Positions 31,381 through 40,159 of a stretch of DNA of 64,000 bases are shown here, one piece after another (position 1 is the first letter of the stretch; each line of letters starts with the position of its first letter). The stretch lies in contig NZ_LMFQ01000022.1 of assembly GCF_001426905.1 (NCBI RefSeq), positions 124,147-188,146 on the forward strand, in the 5' to 3' direction. The translations under genes and the position numbers were made by a program. Under the pieces are notes generated by a model. That model searched no databases. It worked only from the letters and a program-made list of their open reading frames with translations, and had not been told where the DNA came from. The DNA comes from Caulobacter sp. Root1455 (lineage in GTDB: Bacteria; Pseudomonadota; Alphaproteobacteria; Caulobacterales; Caulobacteraceae).

Positions 31381-32445
31381 TCCGGCGCCGCGCTGATCGC
31401 CCTCCTCGCCCTCGCCGCCTGCGGTCCCGCCAAGACCCCCGCCGCCCCGCCGCCGCCCCAGGCGGTGGAGGCCGTCGCCGTCGGCGCCCCGCGCGCATCC
31501 GGCGGCGTCACCGCCACCGGGACCCTGGAGCGCCGTCGCGAGATGGCCCTGTCGTTCCGCATCGCCGGGGTGCTGACCAAGGTCTCCGTCGAGGCCGGCG
31601 ACAGCGTCCGGGCCGGCCAGGTGCTGGCCGCCATCGACCCGGCCGCCGTCGACGCCCGCCAGCAGGCCTCGTCGTCCGACCTCGACAAGGCCCGCCGCGA
31701 CCTGGAGCGCGCCAAGACCCTCTACGCCAAGGGCTATGTCGCCAAGGTGCGGGTCGACGACGCCGAGAGCGCCGTCCGCTCGGCCGGCGCCGCCTACAAT
31801 TCCGCCGCCTTCGACCGGCGCTGGGCGCAGCTGGTCTCCCCCGCTTCAGGGGTGGTGCTGGAGCGCAAGGCCCAGGCCGGCGAGGTGGTGCAGCCCGGCC
31901 AGGCCGTGGTCAGCATCGCCGACCTCAACAGCCCCCTGGTGCTGCGCGTGCCCCTGCCCGATCGCGACGTGGCCGGGATCGGCGTCGGCGCGCCCGTCGA
32001 GGTCACCGTCGACGCCCTGCCGGGCCAGATCCTGGCCGGCCACGTCACCCGCGTGGGCCAGTCGGCCGACGCCCGCACCGGCGCTGTGACGGTCGAGATC
32101 GAGGTCGCCGCCCGGCCCGAGCTGCGCAGCGGCCAGATCGCCACCGCCCGCCTGGCCAGCCGCGTGGCGGCCACCACCAACGCCGGCTTCGCCCGCATCC
32201 CCGCCGAGGCCGTGCTCGAGGCTTCGGGCGGCAAGGCGGCCGTGCTCCGCCTCGACGGCGCCAAAGGGGAGATGAGAGCCCGCCGCACCCCCGTCCAGTT
32301 CGGCGGCTTCGACGGCGACGACGCCCTGGTCGCCGGCCTGCCCGACGGGGCGCGGGTGATCACCGCCGGCGCCGGCTTCGTCTCGGACGGCGACCGGGTG
32401 ACGGTGACCGATCCCAGGGTGTTGGGGAAGGTGGCGGGGCAATGA
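31366..32445 (+). CDS. RND efflux periplasmic adaptor (membrane fusion protein), lipoprotein
   Basis: A 359-residue protein if started at the GTG at 31366. A lipobox LAAC places the lipidated Cys at about residue 19 (ALIALLALAACGPAKT). The adaptor core follows: lipoyl half VTATGTLERRREMALSFRIA, then hairpin SSDLDKARRDLERAKTLYAK, second lipoyl half VVLERKAQAGEVVQPGQ, and beta-barrel PVEVTVDALPGQILAGHV. Both the GTG and the region before it lie inside a family C repeat. An ATG at 31219 would give a longer, repeat-encoded N-terminus, so the start is uncertain and the original may have been lost. It couples the RND pump to an outer-membrane channel not encoded here. Confidence 0.85.
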   Translation: MTEGASGAALIALLALAACGPAKTPAAPPPPQAVEAVAVGAPRASGGVTATGTLERRREMALSFRIAGVLTKVSVEAGDSVRAGQVLAAIDPAAVDARQQASSSDLDKARRDLERAKTLYAKGYVAKVRVDDAESAVRSAGAAYNSAAFDRRWAQLVSPASGVVLERKAQAGEVVQPGQAVVSIADLNSPLVLRVPLPDRDVAGIGVGAPVEVTVDALPGQILAGHVTRVGQSADARTGAVTVEIEVAARPELRSGQIATARLASRVAATTNAGFARIPAEAVLEASGGKAAVLRLDGAKGEMRARRTPVQFGGFDGDDALVAGLPDGARVITAGAGFVSDGDRVTVTDPRVLGKVAGQ

Positions 32446-32449
32446 AGGC

Positions 32450-32629
32450 GGTGGTGACCATGTCACCCCCACATCCGTCATTCCCGCCCTTGTGGCGGGA
32501 ACCCCTGGTTCAGCTGACGGTGAAGCGCTTTGGCGCGCCGGCGCGCCACACCCCTGCCCTGGCGGCGGACAGAGGGGTTCCCGCCACAAGGGCGGGAATG
32601 ACGGATGTGGGGGTGACATGGTCACCACC
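32450..32629. repeat. Perfect long palindrome (57-base arms), family D copy 3
   Basis: 32450-32506 is repeated without mismatch in inverted form at 32573-32629 around a 66-base centre that itself contains ggcgcgccggcgcgcc. The inner part is the family D element; the outer 22 or so bases of each arm (ggtggtgaccatgtcacccc) are specific to this site. It lies between the adaptor and pump genes in one operon and could form a very stable RNA hairpin or DNA cruciform. Confidence 0.95.
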
Positions 32630-32647
32630 CGAGCGAGGGCCTTCGCA

Positions 32648-35600
32648 ATGAAGTTCGACCTCGCCGGTTTCGCGGTCCGCCGCTGGCAGTTCACCCTGGT
32701 CGCCTTCGGCCTGCTGGTGATGCTGGGGCTGAACGCCTTCTCCAACGTGCCGCGTTCGGAGGATCCGCACTTCCCGGTGCCGATCGTCGTGATCCGCGCC
32801 GTGCTGCCGGGGGCCGAGCCCTCGGAGATGGAGCAACTGGTCGCCGACCCGATCGAGGACGCCGTCGACGGCCTGGACAATATCGACAAGGTCGAGTCGA
32901 CCAGCCTGGACGGGGCGGCGGTGATCCGCGTCCACTTCACCTGGGACGTCGATCCCGAGCGCAAGTACGACCAGGTGGTCCGCGAGGTGAACGCCATCCG
33001 CGGCAACCTGCCGGCCGGCCTGGCCCGCCTCGATATCGACCGGGTGCGCACCACCGAGGTGGCCATCGTCCAGGTGGCCCTGACCAGCGACGTGCTGCCG
33101 ATGCGCCGGCTGGAGAAGGTGGCCGACCGGCTGCGCGAGCGGCTGGACCGCGTGCCCGGCGTGCGCCAGTCGCGCTACTACGGCGCGCCGTCGTCCGAGG
33201 TGCGGGTGTCGCTGGACCTGGCCCGGCTGTCGGCCCTGAAGCTGCCGGCCACGGCGGTGTCCGACGCCCTGAAGGCGGCCGGCGCCGAGGCCCCGATCGG
33301 CGCGGTGCAGGCGGGCGACCGGCGGTTCAACGTCAAATCCGGCGGGGCCTTCCGTTCGCTGGACGTGGTCAAGGACACCCCGGTCCGCTCGATCGGCGGT
33401 CAGGTGGTGCGGGTGCGCGACGTCGCCGACGTGGCCTGGGCCCAGGACGAGCCCACCCACCTGACCCGCTTCAACGGCAAGCGGGCGATCTTCGTCACCG
33501 TCACCCAGAAGGACGGCCAGGACGTGGCCCGGATCACCAAGTCCGTCGACCGGGTGCTGGACGACTACGAAAAGACCCTGCCGGCCGGGGTGAAGCTGGA
33601 GCGCGGCTTCGTCCAGGCCAAGAACGTCGAGCATAGATTGACGAAGTTGTTCCGCGATTTCGGCATCGCCCTCCTGCTGGTGCTGATCACCCTGCTGCCG
33701 CTGGGACCGCGCGCCGGCCTGGTGGTGATGGTGTCGATCCCGCTGTCCCTGCTGATCGGCCTGGTGCTGCTGCAGGCCTTCGGCTTCACCCTGAATCAGC
33801 TGTCGATCGCCGGCTTCGTGCTGGCCCTGGGCCTGCTGGTCGACGACAGCATCGTGATCACCGAGAACATCGCCCGCCGCATCCGCGAGGGCGAGGCGCG
33901 CGCCGAAGCGGCGGTCAACGGCGCCAACCAGATCGCCCTGGCGGTGCTGGGCTGCACGGCCTGCCTGATGCTGGCCTTCCTGCCGCTGATGGCCCTGCCG
34001 GCCGGGTCGGGGGCCTATATCAAGTCGCTGCCGGTGACGGTGCTGTGCACGGTCGGCGCCTCGCTGCTGGTGTCGATGACCATCATCCCGTTCCTGGCCA
34101 GCCGGGTGCTGGACAAGCACTCCGACCCCGAGGGCAATCCGCTGCTGCGGGCGGTGAACGGCGGCATCCACCGCTTCTATCGCCCGGTGCTGCACTTCAG
34201 CCTGGCGCGGCCGTGGCTGAGCCTGGCGATCATGCTGGCCATCTGCGCCACCGCCGTGCCGATGCTGAAGATCGTCGGCTCGTCCCTGTTCCCGGCGGCC
34301 GAGACCCCGCAGTTCCTGGTCCGGGTCGAGACCCCCGACGGCAGCCCCCTGGCCCGCACCGACCGCGCCCTGCGCTTCGTCGAGGCCCGGCTCAGCCAGG
34401 AGCCGGCGATCGTCTGGCAGGCCGACAACCTGGGACGCGGCAATCCGCAGATCTTCTACAACATCACCCAGCGCGAGAGCGCCACCACCTATGGCGAGGT
34501 GTTCGCCAGCCTGAAGGCCTGGGAGCCGGGCAAGAGCGACAAGGTGCTGGACCGCCTGCGCGCCGACTTCGCCCGCTTCCCCGGGGCGCGGATCAGCGTC
34601 GTCACCTTCGAGAACGGCCCGCCGATCGACGCCCCGGTGGCCGTGCGCCTGACCGGCCAGAACCTGCAGGTGCTGAAGGCCCTGGCGGCGCGCGCCGAGA
34701 CGATCCTGAAGGCCACGCCCGGCACGCGCGACGTCAACAACCCCGTGCGGCTGGACCGCACCGACCTCGACCTCGGCGTCGACGAGGGCAAGGCCGCGGC
34801 CCTGGGCGTGCCGGCCGGCGCCCCGCGCCGCGCCGCCCGCCTGGCGCTGTCGGGCGAGGAGACCGGCCGCTTCCGCGATCCGGACGGCGACGACTACGCG
34901 GTCAAGGTGCGTCTTCCGATGAGCGTGGCCGAGGGGCCCAACGCCGTGGGCAGCCGCAACGCCCTGGCCGACCTGTCGAAGATCTACGTGCCCACCGCCG
35001 AGGGCGAGGCCGCGCCCCTGGGCTCGATCGCCAGCCCGACCCTCCGCTCCAGCCCCGCCCGCATCGACCGCTACGACCGCGAGCGGACGGTGACCGTGTC
35101 GTCCTACGTTCAGACCGGATACCTGACGGCCAAGGTCACCCAGGACGTGGTCGCCCGCCTGAACCGCGAGCTGCCGATGCCGCCCGGCTACCGCCTGTCG
35201 ATGGGCGGCCAAGCCGAGGCCCAGTCGGAAAGCTTCGCCGGCCTGGGCGCGGCGGTGATGGTGGCGGTGTTCGGGATCCTGGCGGTGCTGGTCCTGGAGT
35301 TCCAGAAGTTCAAGACCGCCCTGGTGGTGGCCGGGATCATCCCGTTCGGCCTGTTCGGCGCGGTCGCGGCGCTGTGGATCACCGGCTATTCGCTGAGCTT
35401 CACCGCGACGATCGGGCTGATCGCCCTGATCGGCATCGAGATCAAGAACTCGATCCTGCTGGTCGACTTCACCGAACAGCTGCGCAAGGGCGGCATGGGG
35501 CTGCACGACGCCATCGAGAAGGCCGGCGAGGTGCGGTTCCTGCCGGTGCTGCTGACCTCGGTGACGGCGATCGGCGGGCTGCTGCCGCTGGCGATGGAGG

Positions 35601-35728
35601 GGTCGGGTTTGTACTCGCCGCTGGCCATCGTGATCATCGGCGGGCTGATCACGAGCACGGTGCTGTCGCGGGTGGCGACGCCGGTGATGTACTGGCTGAC
35701 GGCGCGGGGGAAGGCGGAGCACACCTAG
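32648..35728 (+). CDS. RND-family efflux pump, inner-membrane transporter
   Basis: A 1026-residue proton antiporter from the ATG at 32648 (MKFDLAGFAVRRWQFTLVAF). Twelve membrane segments flank two large periplasmic loops. TM4 carries the proton-relay pair D399-D400 in GLLVDDSIVITENIARR. The C-terminal TM block reads IGLIALIGIEIKNSILLVDF. The sequence is of the hydrophobe/amphiphile exporter type, nearer to the group with short adaptors than to AcrB. It is cotranscribed with the adaptor across the 57-base-arm palindrome, and probably controlled by the divergent TetR. Substrates are unknown. Confidence 0.93.
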   Translation: MKFDLAGFAVRRWQFTLVAFGLLVMLGLNAFSNVPRSEDPHFPVPIVVIRAVLPGAEPSEMEQLVADPIEDAVDGLDNIDKVESTSLDGAAVIRVHFTWDVDPERKYDQVVREVNAIRGNLPAGLARLDIDRVRTTEVAIVQVALTSDVLPMRRLEKVADRLRERLDRVPGVRQSRYYGAPSSEVRVSLDLARLSALKLPATAVSDALKAAGAEAPIGAVQAGDRRFNVKSGGAFRSLDVVKDTPVRSIGGQVVRVRDVADVAWAQDEPTHLTRFNGKRAIFVTVTQKDGQDVARITKSVDRVLDDYEKTLPAGVKLERGFVQAKNVEHRLTKLFRDFGIALLLVLITLLPLGPRAGLVVMVSIPLSLLIGLVLLQAFGFTLNQLSIAGFVLALGLLVDDSIVITENIARRIREGEARAEAAVNGANQIALAVLGCTACLMLAFLPLMALPAGSGAYIKSLPVTVLCTVGASLLVSMTIIPFLASRVLDKHSDPEGNPLLRAVNGGIHRFYRPVLHFSLARPWLSLAIMLAICATAVPMLKIVGSSLFPAAETPQFLVRVETPDGSPLARTDRALRFVEARLSQEPAIVWQADNLGRGNPQIFYNITQRESATTYGEVFASLKAWEPGKSDKVLDRLRADFARFPGARISVVTFENGPPIDAPVAVRLTGQNLQVLKALAARAETILKATPGTRDVNNPVRLDRTDLDLGVDEGKAAALGVPAGAPRRAARLALSGEETGRFRDPDGDDYAVKVRLPMSVAEGPNAVGSRNALADLSKIYVPTAEGEAAPLGSIASPTLRSSPARIDRYDRERTVTVSSYVQTGYLTAKVTQDVVARLNRELPMPPGYRLSMGGQAEAQSESFAGLGAAVMVAVFGILAVLVLEFQKFKTALVVAGIIPFGLFGAVAALWITGYSLSFTATIGLIALIGIEIKNSILLVDFTEQLRKGGMGLHDAIEKAGEVRFLPVLLTSVTAIGGLLPLAMEGSGLYSPLAIVIIGGLITSTVLSRVATPVMYWLTARGKAEHT

Positions 35729-35746
35729 GGGCTCGGTGCGGCTAGC

Positions 35747-35869
35747 ACTTGCCCCCTACGGATCGCTTCGCGATCGTCTTCCCCCACAGGGGGAAGAGGA
35801 GCGCGGCGCGGCGTCCTCCGCCCCCTATGGGGGCGGACAGACCGCGTAGCGGTCAGGTGGGGGGCAAGT
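35747..35869. repeat. Interspersed repeat, family A copy 6
   Basis: acttgccccc to ggggcaagt with the outer flank gggtgagccac. It follows the RND pump gene. Confidence 0.88.
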
Positions 35870-35942
35870 GGGTGAGCCACTGAGCCCCTTGCCTATTATA
35901 CACTCGTATAGCAACCTCCCCCCACCACCCGGGGAGAGACAC

Positions 35943-37592
35943 ATGACCGCCACCCAGCACCGCGACGCGATCATCATCGGCGGCGGCCACAACGGCCTGG
36001 TCTGCGCCTTCTACCTGGCCAGCGCCGGGCTGAAGGTCACGGTCTGCGAGGCGCGCGACGTGGTCGGCGGGGCGGCCGTCACCGAGGAGTTCCACCCCGG
36101 CTTCCGCAACTCGGTGGCCAGCTACACGGTCAGCCTGCTCAGCCCCAAGGTCATCGCCGACATGGACCTGCACGGCCACGGCCTGCGGATCCTGGAGCGG
36201 CCGATCTCCAACTTCCTGCCGATCGACGACAAGACCTACATGAAGCTGGGCGGCGGGCTGGAGCGCACCCAGGCCGAGTTCCGCAAGTTCTCGGCCAGGG
36301 ACGCCGAGCGCCTGCCCGCCTACTACGCCATGCTCGACGAGATCGGCGACGTGCTGCGCGCCCTGGCCGGCGAGACCCCGCCCAATCTCGGCGACGGCCT
36401 GCCGGGCCTGCTGCGGGCCCTGCGCCAGGGCGGGCGGCTGGCGGGCCTCAGCCGCGAGCGCAAGCGCGACTTGCTGGACCTGTTCACCAAGAGCGCCCGC
36501 GACTTCCTGGACGGCTGGTTCGAGAGCGACGCGGTCAAGGCCAGCTTCGGCTTCGACGCCGTGGTCGGCAACTTCGCCAGCCCCGACACCCCGGGCTCGG
36601 CCTATGTGCTGCTGCACCACACCTTCGGCGAGGTGAACGGCAAGAAGGGCGCCTGGGGCCACGCGGTGGGCGGCATGGGCTCGATCACCCAGGCCATGGC
36701 CAAGGCCTGCCGCGCCAAGGGCGTGGAGATCCTGCTCAAGGCCAAGGTCGAGGGCGTGCATGTCGAAGACCTGCCGAAAGGCGGCGGCAAGCGGGCCATC
36801 GGCGTGCAGTTGGTCGACGGCCGCCAGATCATGGCGCCGATCGTCTCGTCCAACCTCAATCCCGCCCTGCTGTACGGCTCGCTGATCGCCCCCTCGGCCC
36901 TGCCCGCCCCGTTCAGGAAGGCGATCAAGGGCTACAAGAACGGCTCGGGCACCTTCCGGATGAACGTGGCGCTGTCGGAGCTGCCGGACTTCACCTGCCT
37001 GCCCGGCAAGGCCGTGGCCGAGCACCACCAGTGCGGCATCGTGCTGTCGCCGACCCTGGACTACATGGACGAGGCCTATCGCGACGCCAAGGCGACCGGG
37101 ATTTCCAAGAAGCCGATCGTCGAGATCCTGATCCCCTCGACCCTGGACGACAGCCTGGTGCCTCCGGGCCAGCACGTGGCCAGCCTGTTCTGCCAGCAGT
37201 TCGCCTGGGACCTGCCGGACGGCCGCGACTGGGACGACGAGCGCGAGGCGGCCGCCGACCTGATCATCGACACGGTCAACCAGTGGGCCCCGAACTTCAA
37301 GGCGTCGGTCCTGGGACGGATGATCCTGTCGCCGGTCGACCTGGAGCGGAAGTTCGGCCTGGTCAACGGCGACATCATGCACGGCCACATGTCGCTGGAT
37401 CAGCTGTGGGCGGCCCGGCCGGTGCTGGGCCACGCCAGCCACCGGGCGCCGATCAAGGGGCTCTACATGTGCGGCGCCGGCTGCCACCCGGGCGGCGGGG
37501 TGTCGGGCAATCCGGGGCGGAACGCGGCGCGGGAGATCCTGCGCGACCGGGACTTCGCGACGGCGGTGAAGCTGAGCCTGGTGGGGCGGTAG
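35943..37592 (+). CDS. FAD-dependent phytoene-desaturase-like oxidoreductase
   Basis: A 549-residue protein from the ATG at 35943 with GGGGAGAG upstream. The Rossmann FAD motif is IIIGGGHNGLVCAFYLASAG at about 10-29. The C-terminal FAD-binding segment is KGLYMCGAGCHPGGGVSGNP. The middle has AVGGMGSITQAMAKACRAKG. These fit the amine-oxidase/phytoene-desaturase superfamily (PYROXD2-like group), not a proven carotenoid enzyme: no other carotenoid gene is near. It is followed by a Rieske oxygenase and a TetR gene in the same direction, so it may share a catabolic pathway with them. An AT-rich tattatacactcgtat stretch upstream may be its promoter. Confidence 0.82.
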   Translation: MTATQHRDAIIIGGGHNGLVCAFYLASAGLKVTVCEARDVVGGAAVTEEFHPGFRNSVASYTVSLLSPKVIADMDLHGHGLRILERPISNFLPIDDKTYMKLGGGLERTQAEFRKFSARDAERLPAYYAMLDEIGDVLRALAGETPPNLGDGLPGLLRALRQGGRLAGLSRERKRDLLDLFTKSARDFLDGWFESDAVKASFGFDAVVGNFASPDTPGSAYVLLHHTFGEVNGKKGAWGHAVGGMGSITQAMAKACRAKGVEILLKAKVEGVHVEDLPKGGGKRAIGVQLVDGRQIMAPIVSSNLNPALLYGSLIAPSALPAPFRKAIKGYKNGSGTFRMNVALSELPDFTCLPGKAVAEHHQCGIVLSPTLDYMDEAYRDAKATGISKKPIVEILIPSTLDDSLVPPGQHVASLFCQQFAWDLPDGRDWDDEREAAADLIIDTVNQWAPNFKASVLGRMILSPVDLERKFGLVNGDIMHGHMSLDQLWAARPVLGHASHRAPIKGLYMCGAGCHPGGGVSGNPGRNAAREILRDRDFATAVKLSLVGR

Positions 37593-37609
37593 ACGTGGGA
37601 GGCTCACCC

Positions 37610-37718
37610 ACTTGCCCCCACCTGCCCGCTTCGCGGTCTGTCCGCCCCCATAGGGGGCGGAGGACGCGCCTCTTCCCCCTTTGGGGGAGGAGGGCCGAAG
37701 GCCCGGAGGGGGCAAGTG
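37610..37718. repeat. Interspersed repeat, family A copy 7
   Basis: Inverted orientation with left flank ggctcaccc, acttgccccc end, gcccccatagggggc module and ggggcaagt end. It lies between the FAD enzyme and Rieske genes. Confidence 0.87.
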
Positions 37719-37749
37719 TTAGCCGCATTGTCGCTGGAGGGCTTTCGTG

Positions 37750-38919
37750 ATGGACCTGAACCTCCCCAACCGCGATCCCGACGCCGCCGATCCTGATGCA
37801 AATTGGGGCCTGCCCGGTTGGCTCTACGACAACGCCCGCTTCTTCCGCGAAGAACAGGACAAGGTCCTGCGGCCCTCCTGGCAGATCGTCTGCCATCTGA
37901 ATGACGTCCCCAAACCCGGCGATTTCCACACCTTCGACTTCCTGGGCGAGAGCACGGTCGTGGTGCGCGGCAAGGACGGCGGGGTCAGAGCCTTCGCCAA
38001 TGTCTGCCGGCACCGGGCCGCGCGACTGCTGGACGGGCCGTCGGGCCAATGCGGCAAGGGGGGCGGCCGGATCGTCTGTCCCTACCACGCCTGGACCTAC
38101 GCCCTGGACGGCCGGCTGATCGGCGTGCCGCACGCCGAAACCTACCCTGCCTTGAAGATGGAAGAACAGGGGCTCCACACGGTCCAGGTCGAGGTCTATC
38201 GCGGCTTCGTCTTCGTGCGGCTCGAAGGGGACGGCCCCAGCGTCGCCGAGATGATGGCCCCCTACGACCACGAGCTGGAGCCCTACCGCTTCGAGGAAAT
38301 GGTCCCGTTCGGCCGCGTCACCCTGCGACCGCGCGACGTCAACTGGAAGAACATCAGCGACAACTATTCGGACGGCCTGCACATCCCGATCGCCCACCCC
38401 GGCCTGACCCGGCTGTTTGGGCGCGGCTACGGCGTGGAAGCCGAGACCTGGGTCGACAAGATGTGGGGCCGGCTGATCGAGGAGCCGTCGCGCAATCCGT
38501 CCGAGCGGATGTACCAACGGGTGCTGCCCGACGTCGAACACCTGCCGCCCGAGCGCAAGCGTCTGTGGACCTATTTCAAGCTCTGGCCCAACCAGGCCTT
38601 CGACATCTATCCCGACCAGGTGGACTTCATGCAGTTCATCCCGGTCTCGCCCACCCAGACGATGATCCGCGAGATCGCCTACGCCCTGCCCGACAGCCGG
38701 CGCGAGATGAAGGCCGCGCGGTATCTGAACTGGCGCATCAACCGCCAGGTCAACGCCGAGGACACCCAGCTGGTGGCCCGCGTGCAGCAGGGCATGGCGT
38801 CGCGCAGCTTTACCGCCGGGCCGCTGGCTTCGAGCGAGGTGTCTCTTCGCAGCTTCGGGCGCAAGATGCGGGCGCTGATTCCGCAGGCGCGGCTGCATCG
38901 GCCGCCGGAGGGGTGGTGA
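37750..38919 (+). CDS. Rieske non-heme iron oxygenase, alpha subunit
   Basis: A 389-residue protein; ATG at 37750 is taken, with a GTG one codon earlier also possible. The Rieske 2Fe-2S motif is C86-RH88-RA and C110-PYH113-AW. The mononuclear iron site shows NISDNYSDGLHIPIAH with H211 and H216. The family includes aromatic-ring dioxygenases and carnitine/betaine-type demethylases, and the substrate cannot be told. No ferredoxin reductase gene is adjacent, so electrons must come from elsewhere. Context with an amine-oxidase-fold enzyme and a BetI-like regulator makes a quaternary amine a possible substrate (inference). Confidence 0.88.
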   Translation: MDLNLPNRDPDAADPDANWGLPGWLYDNARFFREEQDKVLRPSWQIVCHLNDVPKPGDFHTFDFLGESTVVVRGKDGGVRAFANVCRHRAARLLDGPSGQCGKGGGRIVCPYHAWTYALDGRLIGVPHAETYPALKMEEQGLHTVQVEVYRGFVFVRLEGDGPSVAEMMAPYDHELEPYRFEEMVPFGRVTLRPRDVNWKNISDNYSDGLHIPIAHPGLTRLFGRGYGVEAETWVDKMWGRLIEEPSRNPSERMYQRVLPDVEHLPPERKRLWTYFKLWPNQAFDIYPDQVDFMQFIPVSPTQTMIREIAYALPDSRREMKAARYLNWRINRQVNAEDTQLVARVQQGMASRSFTAGPLASSEVSLRSFGRKMRALIPQARLHRPPEGW

Positions 38920-38928
38920 GGTCGTGAC

Positions 38929-39066
38929 GCCCCCTCCGTCACGCCGCTTCGCGACGCGCCACCTCCCCCGTTGCACGGGTGAGGAGAAGGGACGCCGCCA
39001 GATCCTCCTCACCCGCATCGCGGGGGAGGTGGCGCGATGCGAATACGCATCGTGACGGAGGGGGCG
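38929..39066. repeat. Interspersed repeat, family C copy 2
   Basis: gccccctccgtcacg end, cctcccccgttgcacgggtgag module, gcgggggaggtggcgcg module and cgtgacggagggggc end. Confidence 0.87.
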
Positions 39067-39092
39067 TTTCGCGAACGCTCAAGCCTTCACCC

Positions 39093-39683
39093 ATGACCCG
39101 CGCCCCGTTCACCCGCGAAACCCCCGACGTCCGCCGCGCCGCCCTGATCGAGGCCGCCTCGCGCGTGCTGGCCGCCAGGGGCGTGGCCGGCGCTTCCGTG
39201 CGGACGATCTGCGCCGAGGCGGGGGTCAGCGCCGGGCTGCTGCGGCACTATTTCGAGGGCGTGGACGCGCTGGTCGCCGCGGCCTACGAGGCGACCGGGG
39301 CGCGGATCGACGCGGCGCTGGAGGCGGCGGTCGCGGCGGCGGGATCGGACCCCCGCAAGCGCCTGTCGGCCTATCTGACCGCCAGCTTCGCCCCGCCGGT
39401 GCTGGACCCGGATCTGCTGGCCACCTGGCTGGCCTTCTGGAGCCGGGTCAAGGTCGACCCGGCCATCGCCGCCATCCACCGGCGGACCTATGCCGGCTAC
39501 CGCGCGCGGCTGGAGGAATTGCTGACGGCCTGCGATCCGCGGGTCGAGGCGCGATTGGCGGCGATCGGCCTCACGGCCGTGGTCGATGGGCTGTGGCTGG
39601 AGCTGTGCCTGGACGCGACGGTGTTCAGCCCGGCCGAGGCGGGGGCGATCGCCGAGCGCCTGGCGGCGGGGTATCTGAAATAA
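39093..39683 (+). CDS. TetR-family regulator, BetI-like
   Basis: A 196-residue protein from ATG (MTRAPFTRETPDVRRAALIE). The helix-turn-helix lies at about 20-60 (GVAGASVRTICAEAGVSAGL, LRHYFEGVDALVAAAY). The C-terminal domain (LLATWLAFWSRVKVDPAIAA, then YRARLEELL) is of the BetI type, which in known cases senses choline or related compounds. It lies downstream of the Rieske gene and may regulate it. The earlier part of the frame translates the family C repeat and is excluded. Confidence 0.85.
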   Translation: MTRAPFTRETPDVRRAALIEAASRVLAARGVAGASVRTICAEAGVSAGLLRHYFEGVDALVAAAYEATGARIDAALEAAVAAAGSDPRKRLSAYLTASFAPPVLDPDLLATWLAFWSRVKVDPAIAAIHRRTYAGYRARLEELLTACDPRVEARLAAIGLTAVVDGLWLELCLDATVFSPAEAGAIAERLAAGYLK

Positions 39684-39713
39684 AAACACCCTCTCCCGGA
39701 GGGGAGAGGGTGA
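39684..39713 (-). terminator. Terminator hairpin, mainly for the minus-strand DUF2188-like gene
   Basis: ccctctcccggaggggagaggg forms a strong stem. On the minus strand it is followed by TGTTTTTATTT, a good U-tract. The same hairpin motif occurs in the larger repeat at 40434. It may also end the convergent TetR transcript. Confidence 0.85.
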
Positions 39714-39722
39714 GTTCGGTGA

Positions 39723-39962
39723 CTAGGCCGCGGCCTGGGCGCCCATGTTGGTGCGGCCCCAGTTGGCGCGGCGGGCTTCGGGTTCGGACACCTGGACCCG
39801 GGCGGTCTTGCCCTGGGCGCGCATGTGCCGGGCCAGCATCTCGGCCACGCCGACGGCCTCGGGCTGGGCGGGGTAGGAGCCGATCAGCTCCAGCGTGTCG
39901 TTCCAGGTGACGTGCCAGACGCCGGAGACGGGGCGAACGAAATAGGTGTGTTCGGCGGCCAT
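39723..39962 (-). CDS. Small DUF2188-like protein
   Basis: A 79-residue protein from the ATG at 39962, preceded by AGGAG at 8 bases. It reads MAAEHTYFVRPVSGVWHVTW, then a helix VGVAEMLARHMRAQGKTARV and an end region VSEPEARRANWGRTN. The short beta hairpin plus helix with a VxPxxGxWxV pattern resembles DUF2188 proteins (function unknown). Two unusual palindromes lie in its upstream region. Confidence 0.7.
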   Translation of the reverse strand: MAAEHTYFVRPVSGVWHVTWNDTLELIGSYPAQPEAVGVAEMLARHMRAQGKTARVQVSEPEARRANWGRTNMGAQAAA

Positions 39963-40035
39963 GGTACTCACTCCTTGGTGCTCACTCAGCGTCGGTCTTA
40001 CGGCGTCTGCGTGACAGCTGTATCAATGCTGCACA

Positions 40036-40050
40036 GCAACATTGTGTTGC
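40036..40050. promoter_or_regulatory. Palindromic operator candidate
   Basis: GCAACA-TTG-TGTTGC is a perfect 6-3-6 palindrome in an AT-richer stretch 74 bases upstream of the DUF2188-like gene. The flanks also pair partly (tgcaca ... tgcaca). The regulator is unknown. Confidence 0.4.
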
Positions 40051-40159
40051 ATTGCACACTGCAGGAGCCGAGCCAAGGGGATCTATGGTCACTCCGCGGG
40101 CAGGATTGCGGCGGCTGGCCGCGAAATCCCTTATCGCGCTTGGAATCGCTGGGGATTCG

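Noticed and set aside
35943-37592. Naming the FAD enzyme as a carotenoid phytoene desaturase (crtI)
   Set aside because: No crtB, crtE or other carotenoid gene is near, and the sequence fits the wider PYROXD2-like group. Only the superfamily is claimed.
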